Origin: Planctomycetota bacterium | GTDB lineage: Bacteria > Planctomycetota > Planctomycetia > Pirellulales > Pirellulaceae | Assembly: GCA_026692885.1 (NCBI GenBank) | Contig: JAPLNJ010001100.1 | Coordinates: 1-29,408 of the forward strand | Reading direction: 5' to 3' | Length of the DNA: 29,408 nucleotides | Part shown: positions 1 through 8,700 of the stretch, piece by piece | How positions within the stretch are numbered: position 1 is the first letter of the stretch | How the letters are laid out: the number at the start of each line of letters is the position of its first letter | Notes under the pieces: generated by a model | What the model saw: the letters and a program-made list of their open reading frames with translations, nothing else | Databases searched by the model: none | What the model was told of the DNA's origin: nothing | Position numbers and translations under genes: made by a program

Positions 1-2
1 TG

Positions 3-1904
3 TTGGCTGTCTTCCAAGCCTCGAAACCAAAGTTGATTTTGAGCACGGCCGAACATTGCCAACAAGCGTCCCACGCATACACTCACCTGCCGAGCTTTCT
101 AGAACGCCCCTGGCTTGCCACCGATCAAGTACATCCAGATCGTCAGGCAACCTGGCGCGACCCCCAGGTTGACGCTCAGCAAACCGCTTTCTTGCAGTTC
201 ACGTCGGGCTCGACCTCCTCGCCCAAAGGAGTCATGTTGAGCCACGCCAACCTGCTGTACAACGCCTCACTCATTCACGCCGCGTTTGGAAACCATCCGC
301 AGAGCAGTGCGGTGTTCTGGCTGCCGCTGTACCACGACATGGGATTGATTGGCGGGGTTCTGCAGCCCCTCTATTCCGGCGGCCCTTGCACGCTGCTGGC
401 GGCGGCCGCATTTCTTCAGCGACCGGCCTTGTGGCTGGAAACCATCTCGCGGACCCAAGCCACGATCAGCGGCGGTCCGGACTTCGCCTACGACCTGTGC
501 GTCCGCAAAGTATCGGCGTCGGAGCGGGCGGCCTTGGATCTGAGTCGTTGGGAGGTTGCCTTCAGCGGTGCGGAGCGCATCCGTGCTGCAACCTTGGAGA
601 AATTTGCGGACGCGTTTGCTCCGTGTGGATTCCGCCACGAGTCCCTCTTTCCCTGCTACGGTCTGGCGGAGGCGACGTTGATCGTGTCGGGAGGGCCGCG
701 CGGACGGCAGCTGACGACCATTCAGTTACAGGCCGACGCGTTGGCGCGAAATCAGGTCCGGGAAGCGGCCGCGGGCGATGCCACCGCGCGCCGTCTGGTC
801 GGTTGCGGCGAGAATCTACCGACGCAACGGATCGTCATTGCGGATCTGCAGACGGGCTGCCGTTGTCCGGAAGATGAAGTCGGCGAGATTTGGGTCCAAG
901 GCCCCAGCGTGGCGCGTGGCTACTACGAACAGCCCGAGGCGACCGCGACCGTCTTCGGCGGGCAGCTGGCCGACACCAGAGAAGGCCCATTTCTGCGTAC
1001 CGGCGACCTGGGGTTCTTGCGGGCCGGGCAGCTGTTTGTGACCGGGCGGCTGAAGGACCTGATCATCATTCGCGGGCGAAACTACTACCCGGAAGACATC
1101 GAACATTCGCTGGATGGAGCGCATGCGGGACTACGTGCCGGGTACACAGCCACCTTCTCGGTAGACGTGGAAGACCATGAACGACTGATCATCGTGCAGG
1201 AAGTGGAGCCGCGACAGCGGAACCTGGATTCGGCCGAGGCCATCCAGGCCATCCGACGAGCTGTCGCCGCGCATCACGAAGTAGAAATTCATGCCATCCT
1301 GCTGGTCAAAGCGGGTTCGATTCCCAAGACTTCCAGCGGGAAAACTCGGCGGTCGGCGTGCCGTGAGCGATACCTCCGCGACGAACTGGAAATCCTGGCA
1401 TCGTGGCAGGCCGAGACGGAAGACGTGGAGGACGAGACCTGGGACGGTCAGACGGATCTCAGCCCCCGAACTGTAACCGCCGAAGAGATTGAAATCTGGT
1501 TGACACAACGCATCGCGGCCAGGCTCCGATTGCCGCCGGCGCAAATCAGGGTGACCACGCCGTTCCTGGAGTTCGGCATGGGTTCGCTGGACGCGGTAGG
1601 GATTGCTACGGACCTGGAACGCTGGTTGGGGCGGCGGTTGTCGCCGGTTGCAATCTACAATCATCCCAATATTGCGGCCTTGGCGCAATGGTTGGCGAAT
1701 CCTCCCGACGGGCAGCCGAATGAGGAGCAGCCGAATAAGGAGGCGCAGGGTGACGAGAATCCGGGCGATTCTACCGTGACTTCCTTCGCGCCGTGGATCG
1801 CGGGTGCCATCGCCTCGGAGCACTTGCGGGAAGAAGTACGTCAGATGTCGGAAGCGGATCTGCAGGAGTTCTTGCGGCAGGAACTGGCGAAACAGGGTAC
1901 TTAG
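3..1904 (+). CDS. Fatty acyl-AMP ligase fused to an acyl carrier protein (5' end cut by window edge)
   Basis: Activates a free fatty acid as acyl-AMP and passes it to a C-terminal carrier, starting the assembly line. Numbering from the first visible codon: the nucleotide-binding core FTSGSTSSPKG lies at 66-76, HDMGL at 111-115, CYGLAEAT at 218-225, RTGD at 332-335, and the C-terminal catalytic lysine in KTSSGK at 442-447. The wording of the core and the HDMGL motif fit fatty acyl-AMP ligases rather than amino-acid A domains. A carrier domain follows at about 490-565, with Ser528 in GMGSLDA as the phosphopantetheine site. A short helix-rich tail (QMSEADLQEFLRQELA, 614-629) resembles the docking tails at the ends of the two PKS proteins. 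Compared with the family, roughly 100 N-terminal residues are missing, so the TTG at the edge is probably not the start. The gene ends 139 nt before PKS1 on the same strand. Confidence 0.93.
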   Translation: MAVFQASKPKLILSTAEHCQQASHAYTHLPSFLERPWLATDQVHPDRQATWRDPQVDAQQTAFLQFTSGSTSSPKGVMLSHANLLYNASLIHAAFGNHPQSSAVFWLPLYHDMGLIGGVLQPLYSGGPCTLLAAAAFLQRPALWLETISRTQATISGGPDFAYDLCVRKVSASERAALDLSRWEVAFSGAERIRAATLEKFADAFAPCGFRHESLFPCYGLAEATLIVSGGPRGRQLTTIQLQADALARNQVREAAAGDATARRLVGCGENLPTQRIVIADLQTGCRCPEDEVGEIWVQGPSVARGYYEQPEATATVFGGQLADTREGPFLRTGDLGFLRAGQLFVTGRLKDLIIIRGRNYYPEDIEHSLDGAHAGLRAGYTATFSVDVEDHERLIIVQEVEPRQRNLDSAEAIQAIRRAVAAHHEVEIHAILLVKAGSIPKTSSGKTRRSACRERYLRDELEILASWQAETEDVEDETWDGQTDLSPRTVTAEEIEIWLTQRIAARLRLPPAQIRVTTPFLEFGMGSLDAVGIATDLERWLGRRLSPVAIYNHPNIAALAQWLANPPDGQPNEEQPNKEAQGDENPGDSTVTSFAPWIAGAIASEHLREEVRQMSEADLQEFLRQELAKQGT

Positions 1905-1937
1905 GACCAGCGCAGCAATAACTGTCGGGTTTTCAAA

Positions 1938-1992
1938 GTAGTCATCACGCTCCGCGTGATGACATGTCGTCATGGCGGAGCGTGACGACTAC
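1938..1992. repeat. Extragenic palindromic repeat between FAAL and PKS1
   Basis: The outer 18-nt arms at 1938-1955 and 1975-1992 are inverted copies matching at 17 of 18 positions. Inside lies a second perfect hairpin, arms GTCATCACGC (1941-1950) and GCGTGATGAC (1954-1963) with a 3-nt loop. No run of T follows, so it is not a standard terminator. It resembles dispersed palindromes I associate with planctomycete genomes; that link is from memory. It fills much of the 139-nt gap and could affect mRNA stability or separate expression of FAAL from PKS1. Confidence 0.75.
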
Positions 1993-2028
1993 TAGCTTTC
2001 AACAGCTATTGATGCGACGGTCCTTTGT

Positions 2029-2033
2029 AGGAG
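2029..2033 (+). promoter_or_regulatory. Shine-Dalgarno site of PKS1
   Basis: AGGAG lies 10 nt before the ATG at 2044, supporting that start. The protein then opens with a coiled docking helix directly in front of the KS domain. Confidence 0.6.
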
Positions 2034-2043
2034 ACACAACCGC

Positions 2044-5000
2044 ATGGTTGAACCGCGAGTCGAACAACTTACGCCGTTACAAAATGCCGTCTACTTGCTC
2101 AAGCAGGCCCAGGCCAAGCTGGCAGCCTACGAACAGGTCCAGGCGGAGCCGATCGCGGTGATCGGAATGGGCTGCCGTTTTCCCGGCGGCGTGGAGAACC
2201 CGGCGTCGTTTTGGAGCCTGTTGCAAGGCGGGGTCGATGCTATTCGGGAGGTCCCGGCAGACCGCTGGAATATCGACGACTTCTACGATCCGGACCCCGG
2301 CGCAGCTGGCAAGATGAACACGCGGTGGGGCGGGTTTGTACAGCGTGTTGCCGAGTTCGATGCGGACTTCTTTGGCATCTCGCCGCGTGAAGCCGTGCGC
2401 GTCGACCCGCAACAGCGTCTGCTGCTGGAGGTGGCCTGGGAAGCTCTGGAGGATGCGGGCCTACCGAGCGGCGATCTCGCCCAGAGGAAAGCCGGCGTGT
2501 ACGTCGGCGTCATCGGCAGCGATTACGGCCTGCTGCAGTCGCGCCGGTACGACGACATGGATATCTTCTCGGGGACCGGCGTCAGCCACGCCATCCTGGC
2601 CAATCGCGTGTCTTACGTCCTGAACCTGAATGGGCCGAGTGTGACGCTGGACACGGCCTGTTCGTCGTCGCTGGTGACGGTGCACTTGGCTTGCCAGAGT
2701 CTACGGCGGCGGGAATCGGATGTCGCGTTGGCTGGCGGCGTGAACCTGATCATCAGCCCGGAAATGACCATGGCCTTGAGTAAGGCCCACATGCTGGCTC
2801 CCGACGGGCGGTGCAAGACTTTCGATGCCTCGGCCAACGGCTACGTCCGCGGTGAGGGCTGCGGGTTGGTCGTGCTGAAGCGGCTCAGCGATGCCTTGGC
2901 TGACGGTGATCGGATCGCCGCTTTAATCCGTGGTAGCGGTGTCAATCACGACGGACGCAGCAATGGGTTGTCAGCGCCCAACGGTCTGGCCCAGGAGGCG
3001 GTGATCCGCGCGGCCCTGGCCGAGGCCCGCCTGACGCCGAACGCCGTGAGTTACATTGAGGCCCATGGCACCGGAACGCGGTTGGGAGATCCGATCGAGA
3101 TCGAGGCCTTGCGAACGGTCTACTGCACGGGCCGCTCGCCGCAGCAGCCACTCGTGGTCGGCTCCGTCAAAACCAACATCGGACATCTGGAAAGCGCAGC
3201 GGGCATCGCGGGCCTGATCAAGGTCATCTTGATGTTACGTCAGGGTCAGATTGCGCCCCATCTGCATCTGCAGACCGCCAACCCGCTGTTGAGGCTGGAA
3301 GAATCGCCGATCGAGATTCCCTCGACCCTGCGTCCCTGGGCGCACGGCTCGCAACCGCGGCGGGCGGGTGTTAGTTCGTTCGGTTTCGGCGGCACCAACG
3401 CCCATGTGATCATCGAAGAGTCGCCCCGGATTGAATTCCAGGTTGTTAAGGGATCTGGACGTGGTCCCACGGCAGGCGAGAGCCTAACATCTGGAGTCGA
3501 GCGACCGCGGCATCTGCTCACGCTGTCGGCTCGGTCAGACCAGGCCTTGACCGAATTGGCCGGCCGCTTGGCAGATTACGTCGAGGCCCATCCCACCGCG
3601 TCGTTGGCGGACGTGGCCTTCACAGCCAACACGGGCCGCATGCATTTCGCCCACCGCGCCGCGATCGGCGCAGCGTCGCTCGAGAAACTGACCCACAACC
3701 TTCGCAGCTGCGCTGCCGATGCTCCGGCCTCGGACATCCAGCGCGGCGTGATCGATCAGGATCGACCGCCGCGAATCGCCTTCCTGTTCACCGGCCAGGG
3801 TGCCCAATACGCCGGCATGGGTTACCAACTGGTCCAAACGCAACCGACGTTCCGCGCTGCGATCGAAGCCTGCGCCGAGATCCTACGGCCACTTCTCGAT
3901 CGACCTCTGTTGTCGCTACTCGACCCAAGTGCCGGTCCGCTGTTGGATCAGACGGGCTACACCCAGCCCGTGATGTTTGCGCTCCAGTACGCCCTCGCCA
4001 CCCTGTGGCGCAGCTGGGGTCTGGAACCAGCCGCGGTGCTGGGGCACAGCGTGGGCGAGTTTGCGGCAGCGTGCGTGGCCGGCGTGTTTTCCTTGGAGGA
4101 CGGGTTGCGTCTGATTGCCGAACGGGCTCGGCTGATGCAGTCCCTACCGCCGGGCGGACTCATGGCTGCCGTGTTCGCCACGGCGTCTCAGGTCAGCTCC
4201 GCCCTGGCAGCCTTTACCTCGCGAGTGACGATTGCCGCGTTGAATGGCCCGGAAAACGTCGTAATCTCGGGCGACGAGCCCGCCGTGCGCGAGCTGCTGG
4301 CCCGCTTCGCGACGGACGGGATCCGCTCCAAAACGCTGGTGACCTCACACGCCTTTCACTCGCAGCATATGGAGCCGATGCTGGACCAGTTGCGGCAAGC
4401 CGCGGCCTCGCTTGCCTGCTCCACACCGAAACTGGACCTGATCGCCAATCTGACCGGCCAACTCGCGACCGCCGAGACCTATGCCGATCCGGCCTATTGG
4501 AGCCGCCATGCCCGCGAGCCGGTGCAATTCGCCGCAAGCGTGCAGCTGTTGGCCACGCGCGGCTGTGAAGTCTTCCTGGAGATCGGTCCGAGCCCGACGC
4601 TGATCGGCTTGGGACGTCGGTGTCTGCCGGATGGTGACTTTGCCTGGCTGCCCTCCTTGCGACCAGGCCGCGACAACTGGCAGACGCTCCTGGACAGCTT
4701 GGCGCAGCTGTACTCGCGCGGTGCAAAGATCGACTGGATGGGCTTCGATCGCGATTACCGGCGACACAAGACGGAACTGCCCACGTATCCGTTCCAGCGG
4801 CGGCACTATTGGTTCAACATAACCGCCGACGGGAACGGACCTGCGTCCGCCGCATCCTCGCGTCACGCTCGGGTGGTGCATCCGCTGCTGGGCCGGCGAG
4901 TGGTGGCCGCCACCGAGGAACAAATCTTCGAGTCGCAACTCGCCGCTCAGCGGCCAGCGTTGCTCGCCGATCACAAGCTCCAGGGCGTAGTCATCATGCC

Positions 5001-8000
5001 CGGAGCCGCGTACCTGGAGATGGTTTTGGCGGCCTCGGCTGTCTGGCGTGGCAAATCCTGGCAGGTCTGCGGAGCTTCGTTGGTGGAGCCGCTGCTCCTG
5101 AACAAGACGCCGAAGACGGTCCAGACGATCCTCAAACCGACAGGTCCCCAGACGGCCTCCTTCCGTATCGTCAGCCTGGTCGAGACGTCCGATGCGTCCG
5201 TGGAGCCGTCGTTCATGACCCACGCTGTCGGGCAGCTTGAAGCCCCTGCCGACCGCCCCGCGGAGCACCTCGACATCGACCAGCAACGAGCGCGGTTTTC
5301 GGGTGAACCTTTGGACGATGCCTGGCGCGCCGCGGCGTTACGCAAGTCGGGGCTCGAACCCGGTCCGACATTTTGTTGGATCTCCTGGCATTGGGTCAAC
5401 GGGCCCGAAACGTGGGCCGAGCTGCGGCCGCCGCGGGACGGCGACCGAGTGGACGAGTACCAGCTACACCCCGGCTTGCTCGACAGCGTGTTTCAACTGC
5501 TGGGAGCCGCCTTGCCCGGCGCCGGCACGGGGATTGACGCCTACATTCCTCTGAGTGTCAAGCGGCTGCAGGTGTTCGAGCGTCCCCAGGGAGAAACCCG
5601 TTGTCTGACCTCGCTCACCACGTTCGATGGCCAGCAAGCCCTGGGAGATGTGCACCTACTCGACACCTCCGGCCGCGTGCTGGTGACAATGGAAGGCGTC
5701 TGCCTACGACGCGTGCCGCGCAACTGGCTGGCGCGTCTGACCGCCGGACCCTTGCCGGACTGGAGCTGCCAACTGGCCTGGATACCTCAATCGCTGGACG
5801 CCACGCCCATCGAGCATACTTCGATCTCGCCGGGACAGTGGTTGATCTTCGATTCGCAAGCCAAACTCGGCGTCTCCGTCGCTGCCAGTCTCGAACTGAA
5901 GGCTCACCGCTGCCGACTGATACCTGCGGGTGGAGACGCCGCTGCTCGTCGGACCGCAGTGCAGGAGTTTCTGTCCACTCCGCAAACAAATGCCCGCGGC
6001 GTGGTCTATCTGTCCGGCCTGGACGTGGACGGTCAAACCGCTGCGCCCGACTTCCAGGCGGCGGAGGATTATGGCTGGGGCGGCGTCCTGGACGTTGCGC
6101 AGGCCTTGTCGGCTGCGGGAATCGCCAAGCCACCTCGGTTGTGGTTGGTGACCTGCGGTGCTCAGGCCGTGGGGGAGCGCTCGCAGCCCGTGTCGTTGGG
6201 GCAAGCGCCGGTCTGGGGCCTGGGGCGAGTAATCGCTGCGGAGCATCCTGAACTGGCTTGCACGCGAGTCGACCTGGACCCGGAGGCCAGCGCCGCCCAG
6301 GCCCAACAACTGGTCGAGGAACTCTGGGCAGGGCAGGCGGAAGACCAAGTCGCCTATCGCGGCGGACAACGGCATGTCGCGCGGCTGCGGCGTTTGCGGC
6401 AGGCTGCGGCCGAAGCTTTGAAATCGCCGCGGGGGCAGCCGTATCGGCTTGAGATCACCACGCGAGGCCAATTGGACAACGTGGCCCTGCAGCCCCTGAC
6501 GCGGCAGCTGCCAGGTCCCGGTCAAGTCGAAATCCAAGTGCGAGCGACCGGCCTGAATTTCCGGGATGTCTTGAACGTGCTGGATCTGTACCCCGGCGAT
6601 CCCGGACCGTTGGGTGGGGAGTGCGCGGGCGAGATTACCGCCGTCGGCAGCGGCGTCGAGCACCTGAAGCCCGGCGACCAGGTGATCGCCCTGGCTCCGG
6701 GAAGCTTTGCCAGCTACGTCCTGACCCTCGCAGAATTCGTTGCCCCCCAACCGGCCCAGCTCAGCGCTGAACAAGGGGCCACGATTCCGATCTGCTTCCT
6801 GACCGTCCACCAGGCCCTGCGCCGCTTGGGCCGGCTGCAGCCCGGCGAACGCGTGCTGATCCACGCGGCCTCCGGCGGAGTCGGTCTTGCCGCCATCCAG
6901 ATCGCCAAACAAATCGGGGCCGAGATCTTCGCCACCGCGGGCAGCCCGCGCAAACGCGACTACCTGCGGGCCCTCGGGATTGAGCACGTGTTCGATTCCC
7001 GCACCCTCGATTTTGCGGACCAGATCCGGGCCGCGACCGCAGGTCAAGGCCTCGATCTGGTCTTGAACTCGCTGACCGGAGACGCCATCGGCGCCAGCCT
7101 GTCGCTGCTGCGGGAAGGCGGCCGGTTCGTGGAGCTGGGTAAGACCGACCTGTGGGACCAAGCTCGCGTGGACCAGTTCCAACCCGGAGTGCGGTTCTTC
7201 GCCATTGCGCTGGATCGGATGCTGGCCGAAGAGCCCCAGACGGTCGAGCAATTGCTGCAGGAGGTCGTGCCGCAGTTCACCGACGGGCGACTGCAACCGC
7301 TCCCGTTGCGGACCTTCCGCATGCAGCACGCGGTCCAGGCCCTGCGGCACATGGCGCGGGCCGAACACATCGGCAAGGTGATCCTCCAGGCCGCCGCTGC
7401 CAGCGATTTCGGCGAGCAAGCCTTCGCTCTGCGCGAAGACGGAACTTACCTGGTGACCGGAGGCCTGGGCGGCTTGGGACTGAAGCTCGCCCGCTGGCTG
7501 ACCGACCATGGCGCGCGACACCTAGTGCTGCTGGGACGTTCCGCGCCGTCGGAGGAGGCCCTCTCTCAGCTGGCAGCGTTGCAAGCCACCGGTGCCCAGG
7601 TCGTCTGCCGGCGCTGCGACGTGAGCCAGCGGACCGAGGTGGCTGCTGTGCTGGACGAAATCAGCAGCCAGCTTCCGCCTCTGCGCGGCATCTTCCACCT
7701 GGCGGGAACGTTGGACGATGGAGTGCTCCGCGAGCAGACTCGCGAGCGATTTGAGCGGGTCATGGCGTCGAAAGTGTGGGGTGCCTGGCATCTGCACGAG
7801 TTGACGCGCGACGTGCCGCTGGACCTGTTCGTGCTGTTCTCGTCCGCGGCCGCCCTGCTGGGTTCTCCCGGACAAGGCAACTACGCGGCCGCGAACGCCT
7901 TCCTGGATGCCCTGGCCCACCAGCGCCGCTGGGAACAGCGGCCAGCGTTGAGCGTGAATTGGGGCTCCTGGGCCGAGGTCGGCATGGCGGCGAAGCTCAA

Positions 8001-8700
8001 AGAGACCGAAGGCCAACGGTGGGCGGCGGCGGGGATTGGCTGGATCGAACCGGCCCAGGGCCTGGAGACCTTGGCGCAGCTGATTGTCGAAGATCGCGTG
8101 CAGGCGGGCGTGTTGCCGATTAACTGGCCCAAGTTCTTTGAACGCATCCCGGCAGGCAGTGAACCACCCTGGCTGGTGGACATGGCGCGGGAGGCCCGCG
8201 CCGCCACCGCCGCTCCTAGCGACCATAGCTCGCCCGAGTTGCTGGAGCAGTTGCGGACGATCACCCCGGCCGAACGGCTCGAACTCACCTTGACTCACAT
8301 CCGCCAGCAAGCGGCGCGGGTGTTGGGCCTGGAGGCGGCCCAGCTTCCGGATCCCCGCCGAACGCTGAACGAACTGGGCTTCGACTCGCTGACCGCCGTC
8401 GAGTTCTGCAACCGCGTCGGCCGTTCGATCGGTCAGCATCTCAATCCAGCCCTACTGTTCGACTATCCCACGTTGGAAAGCCTGGCGGGCCATGTGCTCC
8501 GCGACCTGCTGCACTTGAATACCGTGGAGACGGACACCGTAGAAACACCTCCGACCACGCCGACGGTGGAGGCGGCGGTGGAGGCAGTGGAGGCGGCGGT
8601 GGACGAGAGCCGCGTGCAAACGTTGGCCGATGTGGAGGTCATGTCCGAGCAGGAGATGGAGGCCTTGGTCAACCAGCAACTGGAGAGACTGCAACCATGA
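2044..8700 (+). CDS. Type I polyketide synthase, fully reducing module (KS-AT-DH-ER-KR-ACP)
   Basis: Extends the acyl chain by one C2 unit and reduces it to a methylene. Domains: N-terminal docking helix (about 8-30); KS 36-459 with Cys206 in TACSSS, HGTGT and NIGH histidines intact; AT about 577-860 with GHSVGE (Ser669) and HAFHS (769-773), a malonyl-CoA signature; DH about 946-1225 with HKLQGVVIMP (His977) and Asp1147 in LLDSVFQ; KR structural half about 1240-1455; ER about 1467-1785 with nucleotide-binding AASGGVG; KR about 1798-1975 with TGGLGGLG, LDD (1890-1892, B-type stereochemistry) and Tyr1947; ACP about 2080-2155 with Ser2115 in GFDSL. There is no methyltransferase domain. All catalytic residues I checked are present. 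The C-terminal tail is rich in Val, Glu and Ala and ends in a docking-like helix (MSEQEMEALVNQQLERL). The stop overlaps the next start by 4 nt (ATGA). Confidence 0.96.
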   Translation: MVEPRVEQLTPLQNAVYLLKQAQAKLAAYEQVQAEPIAVIGMGCRFPGGVENPASFWSLLQGGVDAIREVPADRWNIDDFYDPDPGAAGKMNTRWGGFVQRVAEFDADFFGISPREAVRVDPQQRLLLEVAWEALEDAGLPSGDLAQRKAGVYVGVIGSDYGLLQSRRYDDMDIFSGTGVSHAILANRVSYVLNLNGPSVTLDTACSSSLVTVHLACQSLRRRESDVALAGGVNLIISPEMTMALSKAHMLAPDGRCKTFDASANGYVRGEGCGLVVLKRLSDALADGDRIAALIRGSGVNHDGRSNGLSAPNGLAQEAVIRAALAEARLTPNAVSYIEAHGTGTRLGDPIEIEALRTVYCTGRSPQQPLVVGSVKTNIGHLESAAGIAGLIKVILMLRQGQIAPHLHLQTANPLLRLEESPIEIPSTLRPWAHGSQPRRAGVSSFGFGGTNAHVIIEESPRIEFQVVKGSGRGPTAGESLTSGVERPRHLLTLSARSDQALTELAGRLADYVEAHPTASLADVAFTANTGRMHFAHRAAIGAASLEKLTHNLRSCAADAPASDIQRGVIDQDRPPRIAFLFTGQGAQYAGMGYQLVQTQPTFRAAIEACAEILRPLLDRPLLSLLDPSAGPLLDQTGYTQPVMFALQYALATLWRSWGLEPAAVLGHSVGEFAAACVAGVFSLEDGLRLIAERARLMQSLPPGGLMAAVFATASQVSSALAAFTSRVTIAALNGPENVVISGDEPAVRELLARFATDGIRSKTLVTSHAFHSQHMEPMLDQLRQAAASLACSTPKLDLIANLTGQLATAETYADPAYWSRHAREPVQFAASVQLLATRGCEVFLEIGPSPTLIGLGRRCLPDGDFAWLPSLRPGRDNWQTLLDSLAQLYSRGAKIDWMGFDRDYRRHKTELPTYPFQRRHYWFNITADGNGPASAASSRHARVVHPLLGRRVVAATEEQIFESQLAAQRPALLADHKLQGVVIMPGAAYLEMVLAASAVWRGKSWQVCGASLVEPLLLNKTPKTVQTILKPTGPQTASFRIVSLVETSDASVEPSFMTHAVGQLEAPADRPAEHLDIDQQRARFSGEPLDDAWRAAALRKSGLEPGPTFCWISWHWVNGPETWAELRPPRDGDRVDEYQLHPGLLDSVFQLLGAALPGAGTGIDAYIPLSVKRLQVFERPQGETRCLTSLTTFDGQQALGDVHLLDTSGRVLVTMEGVCLRRVPRNWLARLTAGPLPDWSCQLAWIPQSLDATPIEHTSISPGQWLIFDSQAKLGVSVAASLELKAHRCRLIPAGGDAAARRTAVQEFLSTPQTNARGVVYLSGLDVDGQTAAPDFQAAEDYGWGGVLDVAQALSAAGIAKPPRLWLVTCGAQAVGERSQPVSLGQAPVWGLGRVIAAEHPELACTRVDLDPEASAAQAQQLVEELWAGQAEDQVAYRGGQRHVARLRRLRQAAAEALKSPRGQPYRLEITTRGQLDNVALQPLTRQLPGPGQVEIQVRATGLNFRDVLNVLDLYPGDPGPLGGECAGEITAVGSGVEHLKPGDQVIALAPGSFASYVLTLAEFVAPQPAQLSAEQGATIPICFLTVHQALRRLGRLQPGERVLIHAASGGVGLAAIQIAKQIGAEIFATAGSPRKRDYLRALGIEHVFDSRTLDFADQIRAATAGQGLDLVLNSLTGDAIGASLSLLREGGRFVELGKTDLWDQARVDQFQPGVRFFAIALDRMLAEEPQTVEQLLQEVVPQFTDGRLQPLPLRTFRMQHAVQALRHMARAEHIGKVILQAAAASDFGEQAFALREDGTYLVTGGLGGLGLKLARWLTDHGARHLVLLGRSAPSEEALSQLAALQATGAQVVCRRCDVSQRTEVAAVLDEISSQLPPLRGIFHLAGTLDDGVLREQTRERFERVMASKVWGAWHLHELTRDVPLDLFVLFSSAAALLGSPGQGNYAAANAFLDALAHQRRWEQRPALSVNWGSWAEVGMAAKLKETEGQRWAAAGIGWIEPAQGLETLAQLIVEDRVQAGVLPINWPKFFERIPAGSEPPWLVDMAREARAATAAPSDHSSPELLEQLRTITPAERLELTLTHIRQQAARVLGLEAAQLPDPRRTLNELGFDSLTAVEFCNRVGRSIGQHLNPALLFDYPTLESLAGHVLRDLLHLNTVETDTVETPPTTPTVEAAVEAVEAAVDESRVQTLADVEVMSEQEMEALVNQQLERLQP

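Noticed and set aside
1131..1973. Minus-strand open frame starting within the palindrome at 1938-1992
   Set aside because: It lies opposite the FAAL-ACP coding sequence and its first residues come from the repeat.
1964..2161. Small plus-strand frame overlapping the PKS1 start
   Set aside because: It runs through the palindrome and out of frame through the PKS1 docking helix, with no ribosome site.
5740..6430. A methyltransferase domain between DH and ER of PKS1
   Set aside because: No S-adenosylmethionine-binding motif is visible; the sequence fits the structural half of the KR domain.
5704..7521. Long minus-strand open frame opposite the PKS1 linker and ER
   Set aside because: Same reason: a shadow of high-GC codon use with no motifs.
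8566..8604. Possible CRISPR-like or regulatory tandem repeat
   Set aside because: The units are short, differ in length, have no spacers and are in-frame coding.
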